From assembly GCA_963930655.1 (NCBI GenBank), contig OZ005611.1, forward strand, positions 6,703,501 to 6,767,500: a stretch of 64,000 bases of DNA, written 5' to 3'. Positions 10,701 to 21,785 of the stretch are shown in pieces (the first letter of the stretch is position 1; each line of letters starts with the position of its first letter). Made by a program: the position numbers and the translations under genes. Source of the stretch: Myrica gale (taxonomy: Eukaryota; Streptophyta; Magnoliopsida; Fagales; Myricaceae). Under the pieces are notes generated by a model. The model searched no databases. It worked only from the letters and a program-made list of their open reading frames with translations, and was not told the origin of the DNA.

Positions 10701-13700
10701 TGCATCAACACTCACTATTGGCTGAGTATCTTCAAGTTATTGATTCTTACCTATTCACAGGTTATGAGAGTGGTGTTATACGAGCATCGGAGTTTCGTAC
10801 CTATCACACCCCTCTTAACAAACAAGTATGGAGGCCTCTTTTTGTATTTTATTTCTCAGAATGTAAGTGTGTTGAGCACGCTGCTTTCCTTTTATTTGAC
10901 TGCCATTTTCCTCAGGGTGACTATGTCAATTCACTGCGAGCTGCAAGGGAGTTCAGCTCTAGAGTTTCTAGTTCTTTAAAGGTTTGCATTTAATCCTGCC
11001 ATGTTGCCTTAATGTTGGGGCTTATAAAAAAAAATGTTGCCTTAATGTTGGCTTTTACTGGTGGAGATTGGGATCAGATGTAATCCGTTCCATGTTATGT
11101 TTCTTCCGTTAGATTGAGAGACGGAAAAGGAGAGGGAAAAGAGAAAAAAACAGCGAGGGTTAGAGAAAGAATGTGAAACAGTTGTGTGCGCTCAACCCTA
11201 AGATGTTTGGCATTTCTAATTGTACTCTGTACACAGAAGTAGAAAATACCCTTACTCTTAACATATGTGGTCAGTCAATTTGGGAATTGGGTTTTTCATT
11301 TCTAGATGTCTGAACAAATCTGTGCATTACTTTATGCCTTAGACGACAAGCCTTGTATCATGCCCAAACATACAGCCGAATCAGGCTGTCCCCGAGGTCT
11401 TGATGAAGTAATCGCTGATGAATTAAGGTAATTTGAAGAGGACACAATCAGCACTGGCCTGAATTTGGAATGGCAACTCTAAGCTACTTCCAAGGCCTTC
11501 ACTGCTCTGGAGAATGACAAACGATGATGGTGGCAGCTAAAATGGTTTTAATTTATAACCTGTAGTAAAATTTATCGACCTAGTTTTGTTCAGCCGCCAT
11601 AATCCTCGGCCCCCATGCAGTCTTGCAGATAATATTTTCATTATTTGCCTTTGTAATATAAGTGAAATTAGTAGTTGATGCAAAAACTATTCCGAGTGAA
11701 AAGTTATATGGGAGAACGGATATGCTTTATGGGATTGTAAGCCAATTTCCCGGATCCATCTTTTGCCTCCAGTCTACCTCCCTCCTCTACGCTGCCATAT
11801 CTCCTCCTTACCCCTCTCTTGACGGCCACCAGTTCCCTCCCTCCTCCCCTAAATTGCCATCACCACTTCCCGTTCCCACTCCTCTGCACTGTCATCACCA
11901 CTCCGGGCTCCCCTTTCTCCTCCAACCACATCTCCCTCACCACCTTTTACTTTCCGATTCCTTCATGCGACCATGTTCCTTTCCTTCCATCCACTTCTAC
12001 ATACTGCTATTCTGTTTCCACGACCTCCCTCCATACCTCCCATGCCTCTGCAACCCCCCACCACCTCCCTTTCCTTCTCTCCTCTGCCTACCAACACCAT
12101 TATTTCTTTCCCCTCCTCATCTTGGATACCGCAATCACTAATAGCTGCTGACTTTTTGTAGGTTTTTGTTAGTTTTCATGTAGGGATTTTTAAACCAATC
12201 ACTAGAATGAGAATAGTCATAATAAAAGAGGAAAACAAATCATTTCCCCAAATGTTCTTGTTAGGAGAATGGCATAAATTGAAACAAACAGAGCCTTAGT
12301 GTCTTATATGCTGTCAAGTTGCCGACTGAAGTTCAATCAATGAAGCCTTCTACTGGAGGTGGATGTATCACTTTCTTATCTGTTGAGTTCAGAGTTACGC
12401 TTCATTTGGAGCCTTTGGTGGGGCCCCTGAAATTGGTTTCCACCTTTCTATACATAGCGAATTGCATTATCTAAGTGGGTTATACAAGTACTTTAATCTT
12501 TCAAGTGTAAGAAAATGGCTTCCTCTGGAAGGTGTATTGAGACAGGTCTTGTTTTGTAAGCCAATTATTTAGCTAGTTCTTCTCTTTGATTTTTCTGGAA
12601 CTGGTCGCTGCAAAGTTACGTCTGTTGATCCATTTGTTGGCTAATATCGTACCTCTTTGGTGACATTGTTTCTCTGGTGCAGATACATGTCTTCCCATAC
12701 TCGGTCTTTTATATCTTCTTTGAGCAATATCTGGATATATGGAAGATAGCTTTGACCAACATTGCTATTGCACTCGGTTGGTATCCTGGAGCATCATATT
12801 AACTTATGTGTATCACTTTATATGTATGTGGAGACACTGCATATGTGTCAGAGAGTATGCATGTGCGAAGGAGATGGACATGCAGACACGTGTTTGTGTG
12901 TGTGTGTGTGCCTGTTTTGGATCCTGGCACATTTGTAATTGTTGCAATTTGCTTCCCTAATTATGTTTAATCGTAGCACTCCTCAAAAATTTTCTATTTC
13001 TCTTTCGTGCCCTACGATTTAATCATGTTCTAAATACAATCCCTGATTGATGTAGTTGATACCTATAACCTTTCAATTGCTATCCTCTTGTGTCATAAAA
13101 AGGTGTGATGATTTTATAATCCGTGAACTCAATTGTTAAATTAAGTTGATCAAGTCAAAGCCATGTTTTGGCAACTTTATTACTGTCTTGAAAAACTGTT
13201 GTTGTTTTAGTCCTCAGAGTTTCTGAATCAGTAATTTGTATCTTTGTTTATTTGTGCTTTTTGCAATCGTAGTTTTCTCTATCAAATGATTCATTAAATA
13301 TCTCATTTAATGATTGAACAGGTGCGATATTTATTGTTTGTTTGTTTATCACATCCAGGTGCTAGTTCTCTTGGTGCCCAGTTTTATCTCAAATCCTTAG
13401 ATGAAAGTTTCATATTGTTGTAGACGATATCTGCCTTTCTGCATTGCCTTATACAAATCTTGCTGTTTTGCATTTATCTTTGAATGCAGTTTATGGAGTT
13501 CAGCTATCATTTTGCTTGTTTTGGCAATGATTGTTGTTGATCTCATGGTAAGTTTTGCTAAGGCTTTCGTAATTTGTTCATTTTGTTTCTTTTTGCTTTT
13601 GATACCTTTTATTTGAATAATCCACATCATTTATGTACCTCCTCATATTCATGTCAAGTATCTGTTATATTTGTCTTATCTTCCTACATGTTACGGTCCT

Positions 13701-15535
13701 TCATTTCCCCTGCAACTGACTTTTCGGCTTAATTTTGAATTGTGCAGGGTGTAATGGCAATCTTAGATATCCAGCTAAATGCAGTCTCTGTTGTTAATCT
13801 AATAATGTCAATAGGGATCGCCGTTGAGTTCTGTGTGCATATAGTTCATGCCTTCCTGGTCAGTATTCACCCTTTTTCCAGTATCAGCTTAAGTCTCTTT
13901 CTTATTTGCAATATGATCTTGGAGGGGGCAGTTACTATTGATTGAGGTGGGGTGCGTGTACACTCATAGTCGTGTGGTAATGTACACTTCCTTTTACACA
14001 TGGTATTTGGCCAACCCGGTGTACAATTCTTAGTTGTGTGGGAATCTATGCATCGTTTTGCACACGTTATTTGGCTCCTATACTCCTACTTCCTTGGTAA
14101 CTCTGGCTTCTTTTAATAAATGCTTGGGGAAACTCTGATTCCCAAGCCACCTGTGATGTCCCTGGGAAGCCCTCCATATGCAATTGTGCCTGCTGACTAT
14201 TGGCAAATTTTTGTTCTGGGGTTTCTTCCTAAAAAATGTGCTAATTCGTTTCAATCCTATGCTGTTCTCACACAGTTAAGCCATGGGAATAGAAGCCAAC
14301 GTGCAAAGGAGGCATTGAGTACCATGGGCGCTTCTGTCTTCAGGTGGACTGTATACTTCTCTCTTTCGTTTAGGGATGTCAACATTTGTAGCATATGTTG
14401 AATAGAATAGACTGAATCTGTTTCCAAGCAAGAGTGGCATCAGCTGCAGACCTATTCTTATGTGATAAAAAAAACAAAGATATGATCAAAGCACCTGCTA
14501 GTCTAATGTGCACGGACTCTGATTAATATAAGGGAAATAAGTACAGATATCCAAATTGACAAAACCATTTGTACCAAGGGATAATAGCTTTACAAGTGCT
14601 ATCAGTGATTTGATCAGAATATTCTTCTACTAATGTTTTGTCTAGGATTTATATATTCTAAGTTACCCAACATGTAGAAACCTGGTGGAGAGCCTCCCTA
14701 ACAGACATCTTAGCTCTGTAATTTCTTGGCCTATTCCTTTGCAATTACAGTGAAGTTCATTGGGCTCCACTTTTCAGCATAGTTGGAAGGAGTTTAGGAA
14801 AACCACAATGTGTTTTGAGTTAGTTGTCACCACAACAATTGGTAAATTTTTTTTTTTTATCTTTTTACCTGCTTGTTTTTGCAGTGGAATTACACTAACC
14901 AAGCTAGTTGGAGTGCTTGTCCTTTGCTTCTCGAGATCAGAAATTTTTGTGGTCTGCGGTCTCTCTCTTGGCTTTTATATAGTTTTACCAATCGGTTGGG
15001 GTTATGTAATAACTTACTTTGTGGGTTTTGCAGGTTTACTACTTCCAAATGTACCTGGCATTGGTCCTTATTGGTTTCTTGCACGGGCTCGTATTTTTAC
15101 CAGTAAGTAATTGGAGTCCTGCATTGTGCCCCCTCTTGCGAAGAGGGTTTTGTGAACACGTATGGTGTCAAAGTGCAAATGTTTGTGTTATTTACCAAGA
15201 CTCGAGAGTAATTGTTTATTCTAGCAACTGAGAACATAGACTCCATGTTTTGGCATGCACGCATTGAATGTTGTCCCTGACTGAATTGAGATGCTATCTA
15301 TATCAGAAGAGCAACTGCCATTCAATAAGATGGTTAATGCATTACGGGAACATTTGTCATAGTGCAGCGTTTCTGTGCCCATGCATATACAGTTCCGGCT
15401 AGGTTGGTCAGATCAATAAGTACATGCTTTGTTTTTTTTGGTTTGCAGGTGGTGTTGAGTGTGTTTGGGCCACCGCCTAGAGTAATCATCGCGAATCAGC
15501 AAGTAGATGAGCCTTCTGCGTCACTTGCGAGCTGA
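4719..15535 (+). CDS. NPC1: Niemann-Pick C1-like sterol transporter, C-terminal 698 residues (23 exons)
   Basis: Multi-pass endomembrane protein; the NPC1 family moves sterols or sphingolipids across vacuolar/lysosomal membranes. Exons: 4719-4832, 5005-5088, 6507-6635, 7534-7732, 7811-7954, 8102-8145, 8316-8399, 8511-8579, 8683-8759, 9395-9464, 9800-9949, 10284-10349, 10500-10644, 10761-10825, 10916-10981, 12683-12776, 13322-13358, 13490-13547, 13748-13858, 14276-14343, 14885-14951, 15034-15102, 15449-15535. All junctions are GT-AG and all phases agree. The sterol-sensing domain covers the first five exons ([32 protein letters not shown]). Exons 10-13 hold the Cys-rich luminal domain ([25 protein letters not shown]). 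The RND-like second membrane half ends in [19 protein letters not shown] and the terminus is SASLAS. Family members are about 1,270 residues, so the N-terminal half lies left of the window, beyond the LINEs. The sequence shown looks intact. Confidence 0.96.
5493..5882. mobile_element. MITE-like element in an NPC1 intron
   Basis: An AT-rich 390-bp segment with imperfect terminal inverted repeats. The left end is GGCCATATTTGTTTAATGAT; the complement of the right end is GGCTACGTTTGGTTTGATTT. Both ends are flanked by ATT (5490-5492 and 5883-5885), a possible 3-bp target duplication. It has no coding capacity and carries long A and T runs. Its ends resemble those of the element at 54513-54710. Confidence 0.5.
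11019..11033 (+). mobile_element. 15-bp LINE tail flanked by an exact 18-bp target duplication
   Basis: GGCTTATAAAAAAAA sits between two identical copies of ATGTTGCCTTAATGTTGG (11001-11018 and 11034-11051). The inserted CTTATAAAAAAAA matches the 3' tail of the LINE at 4507-4519. This is what target-primed reverse transcription leaves when it aborts almost immediately: a few 3' bases plus poly-A, and a long target-site duplication. It lies in the 1.7 kb NPC1 intron. Confidence 0.8.
11750..12130. repeat. C/T-rich low-complexity tract in an NPC1 intron
   Basis: About 380 bases made almost wholly of CCT, CTC and CAC words on the + strand. All three + frames are open for long stretches because of composition, not because of a gene. 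It sits inside the intron 10982-12682 and has no splice sites that would join it to the NPC1 frame. Confidence 0.6.
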
Positions 15536-15955
15536 TCAATACAGCCAGCCCTTCAGTCCAATCCTATTTCATATCTTTCAGTTCCTTTTCTGGCTGTCTT
15601 CTGCGCTCGACATGCAATGAGTACAGAACATATTCGACTGCGTTTGAATTACAATGTTTTTTTTTCCCGACTAGTGAATAGAAAGATACTTAAAAAGTAA
15701 AATGGAAAGAGGAAAGACCCAAGTACACAGGAACAGGAAATATTCCTCACAGAGAAAAGATGTTTGGACCTCATGCTTTCTGGAGGAACATGAAAAATAT
15801 TGCAGCACCAACTTGTTCTCAACTTCATAATCACAGGATTATATTGTTTGATATATGACATTGTAAAACCTATGCCTTCTGTGAGTTGAATACAGTTGAA
15901 AAGCAGAGATGGTGGTTACAGTTTTCTCTGCTTTCTATAAATAGTCATATCTGGT
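15536..15955 (+). other. 3' flank / probable 3' UTR of the NPC1-like gene
   Basis: No coding signal. The stretch follows the NPC1 stop codon and holds T-rich runs; the transcript end cannot be placed. It ends at the target-site duplication of the first fold-back element. Confidence 0.5.
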
Positions 15956-15964
15956 TAAATTCTC

Positions 15965-16306
15965 GGGAAAGTTACTTTTTAGTCCTTAGGTTTTAACCCC
16001 TTTTTATTTTTAGTCATTAATTTTAGAGGGTCAAAATTTTAGTCCTTGAACTTTCATCTTTGTAAAATTTAGTCATTCCGTCAGTCTGCCGTCAAATTTG
16101 TATCGGTCGACCGCTCACTTTCAAAACATATATCTGGTCGACCGCTTCAAAATTGGCGGTCGACCGGTACAAAAATTGACGGCAGACTGACGGAAGGACT
16201 AAATTTTACAAAGATGAAAGTTCAAGGACTAAAATTTTGAAGGTTGAAAGTTAAGGACTAAAATTAAAAAGGGTCCAAAACTTAAGGACTAAAAAGTAAA
16301 TTTCCC
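15965..16306. mobile_element. Fold-back Mutator-like MITE, copy 1
   Basis: A 342-bp near-palindrome whose two halves are long inverted repeats (TTTTTAGTCCTTAGGTTTTA at the left, its complement at the right) around a core rich in GGTCGACCG. Ends are GGGAAA and TTTCCC. It is flanked by an exact 9-bp duplication TAAATTCTC (15956-15964 and 16307-16315), the length typical of Mutator-like elements. No coding capacity. Copies 2 and 3 lie at 17633-17973 and 29621-31995. Confidence 0.85.
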
Positions 16307-16315
16307 TAAATTCTC

Positions 16316-17632
16316 TTATGATAGGTATATATCACCATTCTCAATGTGTCGTTATGCCCTTTGATTGAAAAAATGCTCCTTAATTTCTGAAGACGAGGTT
16401 GGAAATCTGAGTCCATACTCTCTCTTTTTTAACTCATCCAATGGTACTTCTATGATCTTCTATATTCATTTAGTTATTCTTGTGGGGACTGCTATGCCGA
16501 TCCCTCCTGCAGCATGCAAAACGTAGCAGCCAACCAGGACCCAATTATCTTGAACAAAAAACAACAATCCCCATGGCGAGGATTTTTAGCCTCGTATAGA
16601 CACTGCATCCCGTTAGAACTCGATGTAACGAGATTGGTGGGAGCTGCTTGGTTCCTTTCAGCGGGGATAGCCCAGAATAATGAAATTGACAAAACCATTT
16701 AAATGGTCAAAATTAGCGGTTATATCATTGGATTTTGAAGTTGTGAAACTATGGGAAATGTTACCCAATCCTCCACACCAGATGATGGAAGAAATTACAC
16801 GGACCACCCTTCGTTAATTTCTTTTTCCGCTCTGTGTAACCAAAACCAAACAAATACTAGAAAAATTGGTTTATTTTATTTTCTAGGAACAAGAAAAGTT
16901 AGTGGGTCGCTGTATGATTGTTTTTTTTTTATTATATTGAAAGAAATATATTGCATCATGTCTTTTTGTGGACCGAGTTCTGATGAACTTAGTTTAATTG
17001 AGAAATGCACTTTTTTTTATATAAAAAAGTAATTTATATATTAATATATAAGAAAAAAATAGGAGCACACCCATAGAGCCAGTAAAAAATCTAACCGGAC
17101 TAGAAGTCGTACAATATGCCATAAATTGCCACAAGGGCTGTAATACAAATACAAAGACCAAAATCGACCACGACGGTTAAGAAACAGCACAAACCTACCA
17201 CAAAAGTCGAAACACAATACAAACCGAACACAAGGGTCGGGTCACAATAAAAACATAAACTGACTGCAAAGGTCGGGTCACAAAACAAGCACAAATCATC
17301 CATGAGGATTGGGACAAAACACAACCGTCACACATGGCAGCGGTGGTACGTCGACGGGCCATATGAACCATGGGAAGAAAAAAAAGGTTGAGACTTTCAT
17401 GGAGATGGTGGGATGTAGCAAGTTTTACATACAAATTATATTTTTTATTCATTTATTTAGCATGATATAAAAAATAAAACAATCTTATGAATTCTTTCTT
17501 ACATATTGGCACAAATCTTTACGATCATGAAAATATGAATGATGACATTATATTGCAATATTTCAAAAGGTACAAATATATAATTGATTGGTTATGTTCT
17601 CGGAGATTTGATAAAGTATATTGTAATATTTA
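16316..17632. other. Gene-free AT-rich spacer
   Basis: No convincing coding frame on either strand. It contains the minisatellite listed separately and, at 17374-17422, a 49-bp segment repeated with a few changes at 18033-18080. Otherwise it is AT-rich sequence with A and T runs. Confidence 0.5.
17140..17320. repeat. Degenerate minisatellite, unit about 30-36 bp
   Basis: Successive units share a GGTCGGGTCACAA or AGTCGAAACACAA core followed by an A/C-rich spacer. The two best units start at 17235 and 17271, exactly 36 bp apart; earlier units are spaced about 30 bp. The unit lengths are multiples of three, so the minus strand stays open and shows a repetitive hydrophobic peptide, which I do not consider a gene. 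Confidence 0.55.
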
Positions 17633-17973
17633 TGGAAATTTATTTTTTAGTCTTTAGATTTTAATCCCTTTTCATTTTTAGTCATGAATTTTAGTCCTTG
17701 AACTTTCATCTTTGTAAAATTTAGTCATTCCGTCAGTCTACCGTCAGTTTGCCGTCAAATTTGTACCGGTCGACCGGTATATGAAGCGGACGACCACTAC
17801 ATGTAGCGGTCGACCGCTCTCTTTCAAAATATATATCCGGTCGACCGGTACAAAAATTGACGGCAGACTGACGGAATGACTAAATTTTACAAAGATGAAA
17901 CTTCAAGGACTAAAATTTTGAGGGTTGAAAGTTAAGGACTAAAATTAAAAAAGGACTAAAAAATAAATTTCCC
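17633..17973. mobile_element. Fold-back Mutator-like MITE, copy 2
   Basis: A 341-bp palindromic relative of the element at 15965-16306, with the same TTAGTCCTTGAACTTTCATC arm, CCGTCAGTCT motif and GGTCGACCG core. An exact 9-bp duplication TAATATTTA flanks it (17624-17632 and 17974-17982). The first base of the left terminus has changed from G to T. Confidence 0.85.
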
Positions 17974-17982
17974 TAATATTTA

Positions 17983-18517
17983 AAAAGGTACAAATATATA
18001 TTTGATTGAGCTGATACACAAGATATATATAAGGAAAAAAAAAGGTTGAAGCTTTCGTGAAGATGGTGGGACGTAGCAAGTGTGAACGGAACGACAGAGG
18101 GCAAAAACACCGAGCGCGTGGGGAGCGGCAAAACATGGTGGGATAGACAGTCCTCCAAAAAATACCCAGAACAGCCAAGTCGAAGGAGAAGATGACTGGA
18201 CGCGTGAGATTCACGCACCAATCGTTTACCGCTGAAGTTGGCCAGAATTGAGCTCAGGGAGGAGTGGAGTCTATCTATGGTGGTTGTACACACCGTAGAC
18301 CACTGGAGACTCCGAAAACTAGCTTCCTTTGATTCCATGAAAAAGACCCAAAAAATGACCGGAAAAGGGATTATGAACAAATCTCGGAGGGCTCTCCTTG
18401 TGTTCATTCGAAGGGGAAGGTGGACTGGGAGAGTCTCTCTAGAATAGTTTTTTTTTTTTTTTTACTTTGAGGAACACTCTGATTGGATTAGAAGCAAAAT
18501 TGACAAAAAGTTGAGAA
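17983..18517. other. Spacer before the PPR pseudogene, including its 5' breakpoint
   Basis: Holds the second copy (18033-18080) of the 49-bp direct repeat first seen at 17374-17422, and a T16-18 run near 18448-18465. PPR homology starts abruptly at 18518, just after an in-frame TGA at 18512. I see no N-terminal PPR sequence here. Confidence 0.5.
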
Positions 18518-20838
18518 GGTAGGACTGATGAAGCTGAGACATTGGTGGAGAAAATGAGAGAGGATGGTCTGTTTCCAGATGTTGTTACTTTTAACTCTAG
18601 GATATCAGCCCTTTGTAGGGCGGGGAAAATCCTAGAGGCTTCTAGAATTTTTAGAGAGATGCAAATTGATGAAGAATTGGGGTTGCCTCGGCCAAATACC
18701 ATAACATATAATTTTATGCTGGAGGGGTTTTTCAAGGAAGGGATGCTGGAGGAAGCTAAGACCCTGTTTGAGTCTATGCAAAAAGTTGATGACTTCATAA
18801 GTTTGGAGAGTTATAATATATGGTTGTTGGGTTTGGTTAGGAGTGGAAAGCTCTTGGATGCACAGTTGGTTCTGAAAGAGATGGTGAATAAGGGCCTAGA
18901 ACCGAGTGTTTATTCGTACAATATCGTGCTGGATGGGCTAAGCAAAAATGGGCTGCTCTGTGATGCAAGAATGGTAATTGGCTTAATGAAAAGTAGTTGC
19001 ATTTCCCCAGATACAGTGACTTATAGTTCTTTACTACATGGGTACTGCAGTAGGGGGAAGATAGCAGAAGCCAATAGTATTCTCCATGAGATGATGAGTA
19101 ATGATTGTTTCCCAAATACTTATACTTGCAACATTTTGCTGCGCAGCCTATGGGAAGAAGGGAGAGCATCAGAAGCAGAGGAATTACCTAAAAAGATGAA
19201 TGAGAAAGGTTATGGCTTAGATACTGCGACATGCAATATAGTGATAGATGGTCTGTGTAATAGAGGGAAGTTGGACAAAGCAATTGACATTGTGAATGGG
19301 ATGTGGACCCATGGAAGTGCAGCTCTTGGCAACCTAGGGAACTCATTCACTGGCCTAGTTGATGGTAGTAATAATGGAAAGAAATGCACGCCTGATTCCA
19401 TTACATACTCAATAATTATCAGTGGCTTATGCAAGGCTGGAAGGCTTGACGAAGCAAAAAAGAAGTTTAGTGATATGGTGATGAAAAACTTGCATCCTGA
19501 TTCTGTTATTTATAACACTTTTATAGGTACTTTCTGTAAATCATTCCGAGTTCTGAAGGACATGGAGATAAAAGGATGTAACAAGACCCTTGAAACTTAT
19601 AATTCATTAATCCTGGGCTTAGGGAGTAAAAATCAAATATTTGAAATATATGGGTTGATGGATGAGATGAGAGAGAGGAATTTCTCCTGATGTTTGCACT
19701 TACAATAATATTATCAGCTGTCTTTGTGAAGGAGGTAAAGTCAAATATGCCACCACTCTTTTTAGAGAAATGATGCAAAAGGGTATATCCCCTAATATAT
19801 CGTCCTTCCAAATATTAATAAAAGCTTTCTGCAAGGCGTGTGATTTTGCAGTAGCAAAGGACATGTTTGAGATTGCCCTGAGTATATGCGGCTACAGGGA
19901 AGCCTTATATAGTTTGATGTTCAATGAGTTACTTTCTGGTGGTGAAGTTTCTGAGGCTAAAGAGCTATTCCAAGCTGCATTGGAAAGGGCTTTTGCTGTG
20001 GGGAACTTTCGGTTTAAAGAGCTTATTGACAGGCTCTGTAAGGACGAAATGTTAGCGGATGCTAGTGGGATTCTTCATAAAATTATCGATATGGGATATG
20101 GATTTGATCCTGCAGCATTCATGCCAGTGATTGATGGCTTGGGTAAAAGAGGAAATAAGCACGAGGCTGATGAACTTGCAGAGAGGATGATGGAAATGGC
20201 TTCAGAAGGTAGGTTGGGAAATAAGATCTATCGAAATCGTAGGGAGATGACCCAGGGAAAACCACTCAAACATGGGGGAAGTGATTGGCAGACCATACTT
20301 TGCAGGTAAATGGTCGATCAGAAACTTGTTTGGGATCTGTTTCTTCTAACTTTTCTTGTTTGATCTCATTGATCTTTTTTTTCTTCCTTTTTTGGGTGCT
20401 AAAATTGGAACATGTTGAGCTTAGTTTCTTATCGAGTTTTCAGTATATGCTTATAAATTGCTTTCCGGTAGAATTTTACCTTATTTTCGGTGTAAGTAAT
20501 CCATTTTGTCATAAAGTAATACATCAAGGGAGTGTGAAGGTATGTCTAAGCTCCTCTTGTATACCGACTGCCAGGGATTAAGCTAGGAATTAAATTTTGA
20601 GGGGTCAATCTCGTTGTCATGTAACTGACTCAATCTGTCCTCCCTTGTTTTTCAACTCTGTGAATTTTATATGATCTCACTGACTCTGTCTGCTATGTAT
20701 TATTTGACAGAGAGGATGTCCAGCGGAGTTGCATTGAAAGCTCTTAAGCGAGTCCAGAGAGGCTTGGGTCAGGGCAGTATATCAAGTTTGCAGCCCCGTA
20801 AAAATGAACTTATTGATTATTGGGACGGTGGTGGTTAA
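18518..20838 (+). pseudogene. PPR protein pseudogene (homologue of Arabidopsis At2g17140), 5'-truncated and frameshifted
   Basis: P-type pentatricopeptide repeats, the architecture of organelle RNA-binding proteins. From 18518 one frame gives about 12 tandem 35-residue repeats (FPDVVTFNSRISALCRAG, PSVYSYNIVLDGLSKNG, PDTVTYSSLLHGYCSRG). The frame is lost at 19688, where a GA unit is missing from a GAGAGA run, and continues in another frame (SPDVCTYNNIISCLCEGGK) to 20305. An intron (20306 to about 20714) then leads to a last exon ending at 20838 with VALKALKRVQRGLGQGSISS, a conserved C-terminal tail. A second lesion near 19540 removes about six residues between FCKS and FRVLKD. Roughly 200 N-terminal residues are absent and an in-frame stop lies just upstream. 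The retained intron shows this is not a processed copy. It could be a broken fragment with an intact parent elsewhere. Confidence 0.85.
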
Positions 20839-21167
20839 CTTCATTAACAATGTGGGTTGAAGCCTCTTATTTGGTTACTCAGGTACAGAAATCAGAAATG
20901 TTTTAAATATTGAATGCACATGTTTATGGGCAGCTTCCTCGCTCATTGAGGGTCCTATCCCCATTAACTTTCTCCCTAGCTTCCACAGCGGGAAAGACCC
21001 CCCTGGGTTGCCCTTTTTTTCTTCTTGGTTCTTGTTTGGTGTGGATTGTTTTGTATCTAAAAAAAAAAATTAAAAATTATGTGAGGCAAGCACATGGCCT
21101 AATGTGTCATATCAGTATACAAGGACATGTTTACAGAAAACGTATTTTCCATTAATAATGGCTGGTT
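20839..21167. other. 3' flank of the PPR pseudogene
   Basis: No gene. A stretch ending in TTTTGTATCTAAAAAAAAAAA near 21045-21071 looks like the poly-A end of a small retroposon, but I could not find a matching target duplication. Confidence 0.4.
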
Positions 21168-21175
21168 GCCGATCA

Positions 21176-21777
21176 TAGGGCTGGGTAGCGGTTTAAACGG
21201 GGGCGGTTTTCCCCCCAACTGCTACAGGTACCGGCCAGGGCGGTGTGCCAAATTTGGCCACCGCCCACGCAACCGGCTGAGACTGTTCCCGCCATTAACG
21301 ATGACGGTTTCTTGGAGGTAGTTTTCGGTTAAACTGCCCACATTTGGGTAGAGAGAGAGGCGGTTGCAGTTTCAGGCGAGAGGAGGGGCGGCTGGTTCAA
21401 AACTGTGAGAGCTGGGGGCTGGCCGGCTGGGACATCGGGGAGGAGGGAAAGGCGCCAGTGAGGCTGTGAGGGGCTCAAAATTTTAAATAATATTAAAAGG
21501 AAGCTTCAAAACGTCTCGATTTGTTAAATATATTTTTATTTTTTTAACCATATTTAACAAAACGACGACACTCCTTATTAATTGGAAATGATGTTTTGCA
21601 AAAATAAAAAATAAAACGGGGGAGGCGGTGTCCGTCAACACAGGACGGGGACACTGCCACCACAAAATCTACCAGGATTTCCCAAAAATCCTAACTACCC
21701 CTGGCACCACTGGGCAGCGGTGATGGAGGCAGCGGCGGCAATTAAACTGCTCACCGCTGGTGAAATGCCCAGCCCTA
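21176..21777. mobile_element. Non-autonomous hAT element
   Basis: A 602-bp element with terminal inverted repeats TAGGGCTGGG...CCCAGCCCTA and an exact 8-bp target duplication GCCGATCA (21168-21175 and 21778-21785), the length expected for the hAT superfamily. The interior is GC-rich, with repeated GGCGGT and CGGCTGG words, and has no transposase. It belongs to a different family from the hAT elements at 29813 and 51813, whose ends begin CAGTGG. Confidence 0.85.
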
Positions 21778-21785
21778 GCCGATCA

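Noticed and set aside
11662..12161. Overlapping proline/serine-rich open frames on the + strand
   Set aside because: They come from a C/T-rich tract inside an NPC1 intron; all three frames are open because of composition and no splice links or conserved residues were seen.
17100..17452. Minus-strand frames with a repetitive hydrophobic peptide
   Set aside because: Product of a minisatellite whose unit length is a multiple of three; no start context, domain or homology.
17973..18407. 144-codon minus-strand frame before the PPR pseudogene
   Set aside because: Overlaps a MITE end and a local repeat; no recognisable domain.
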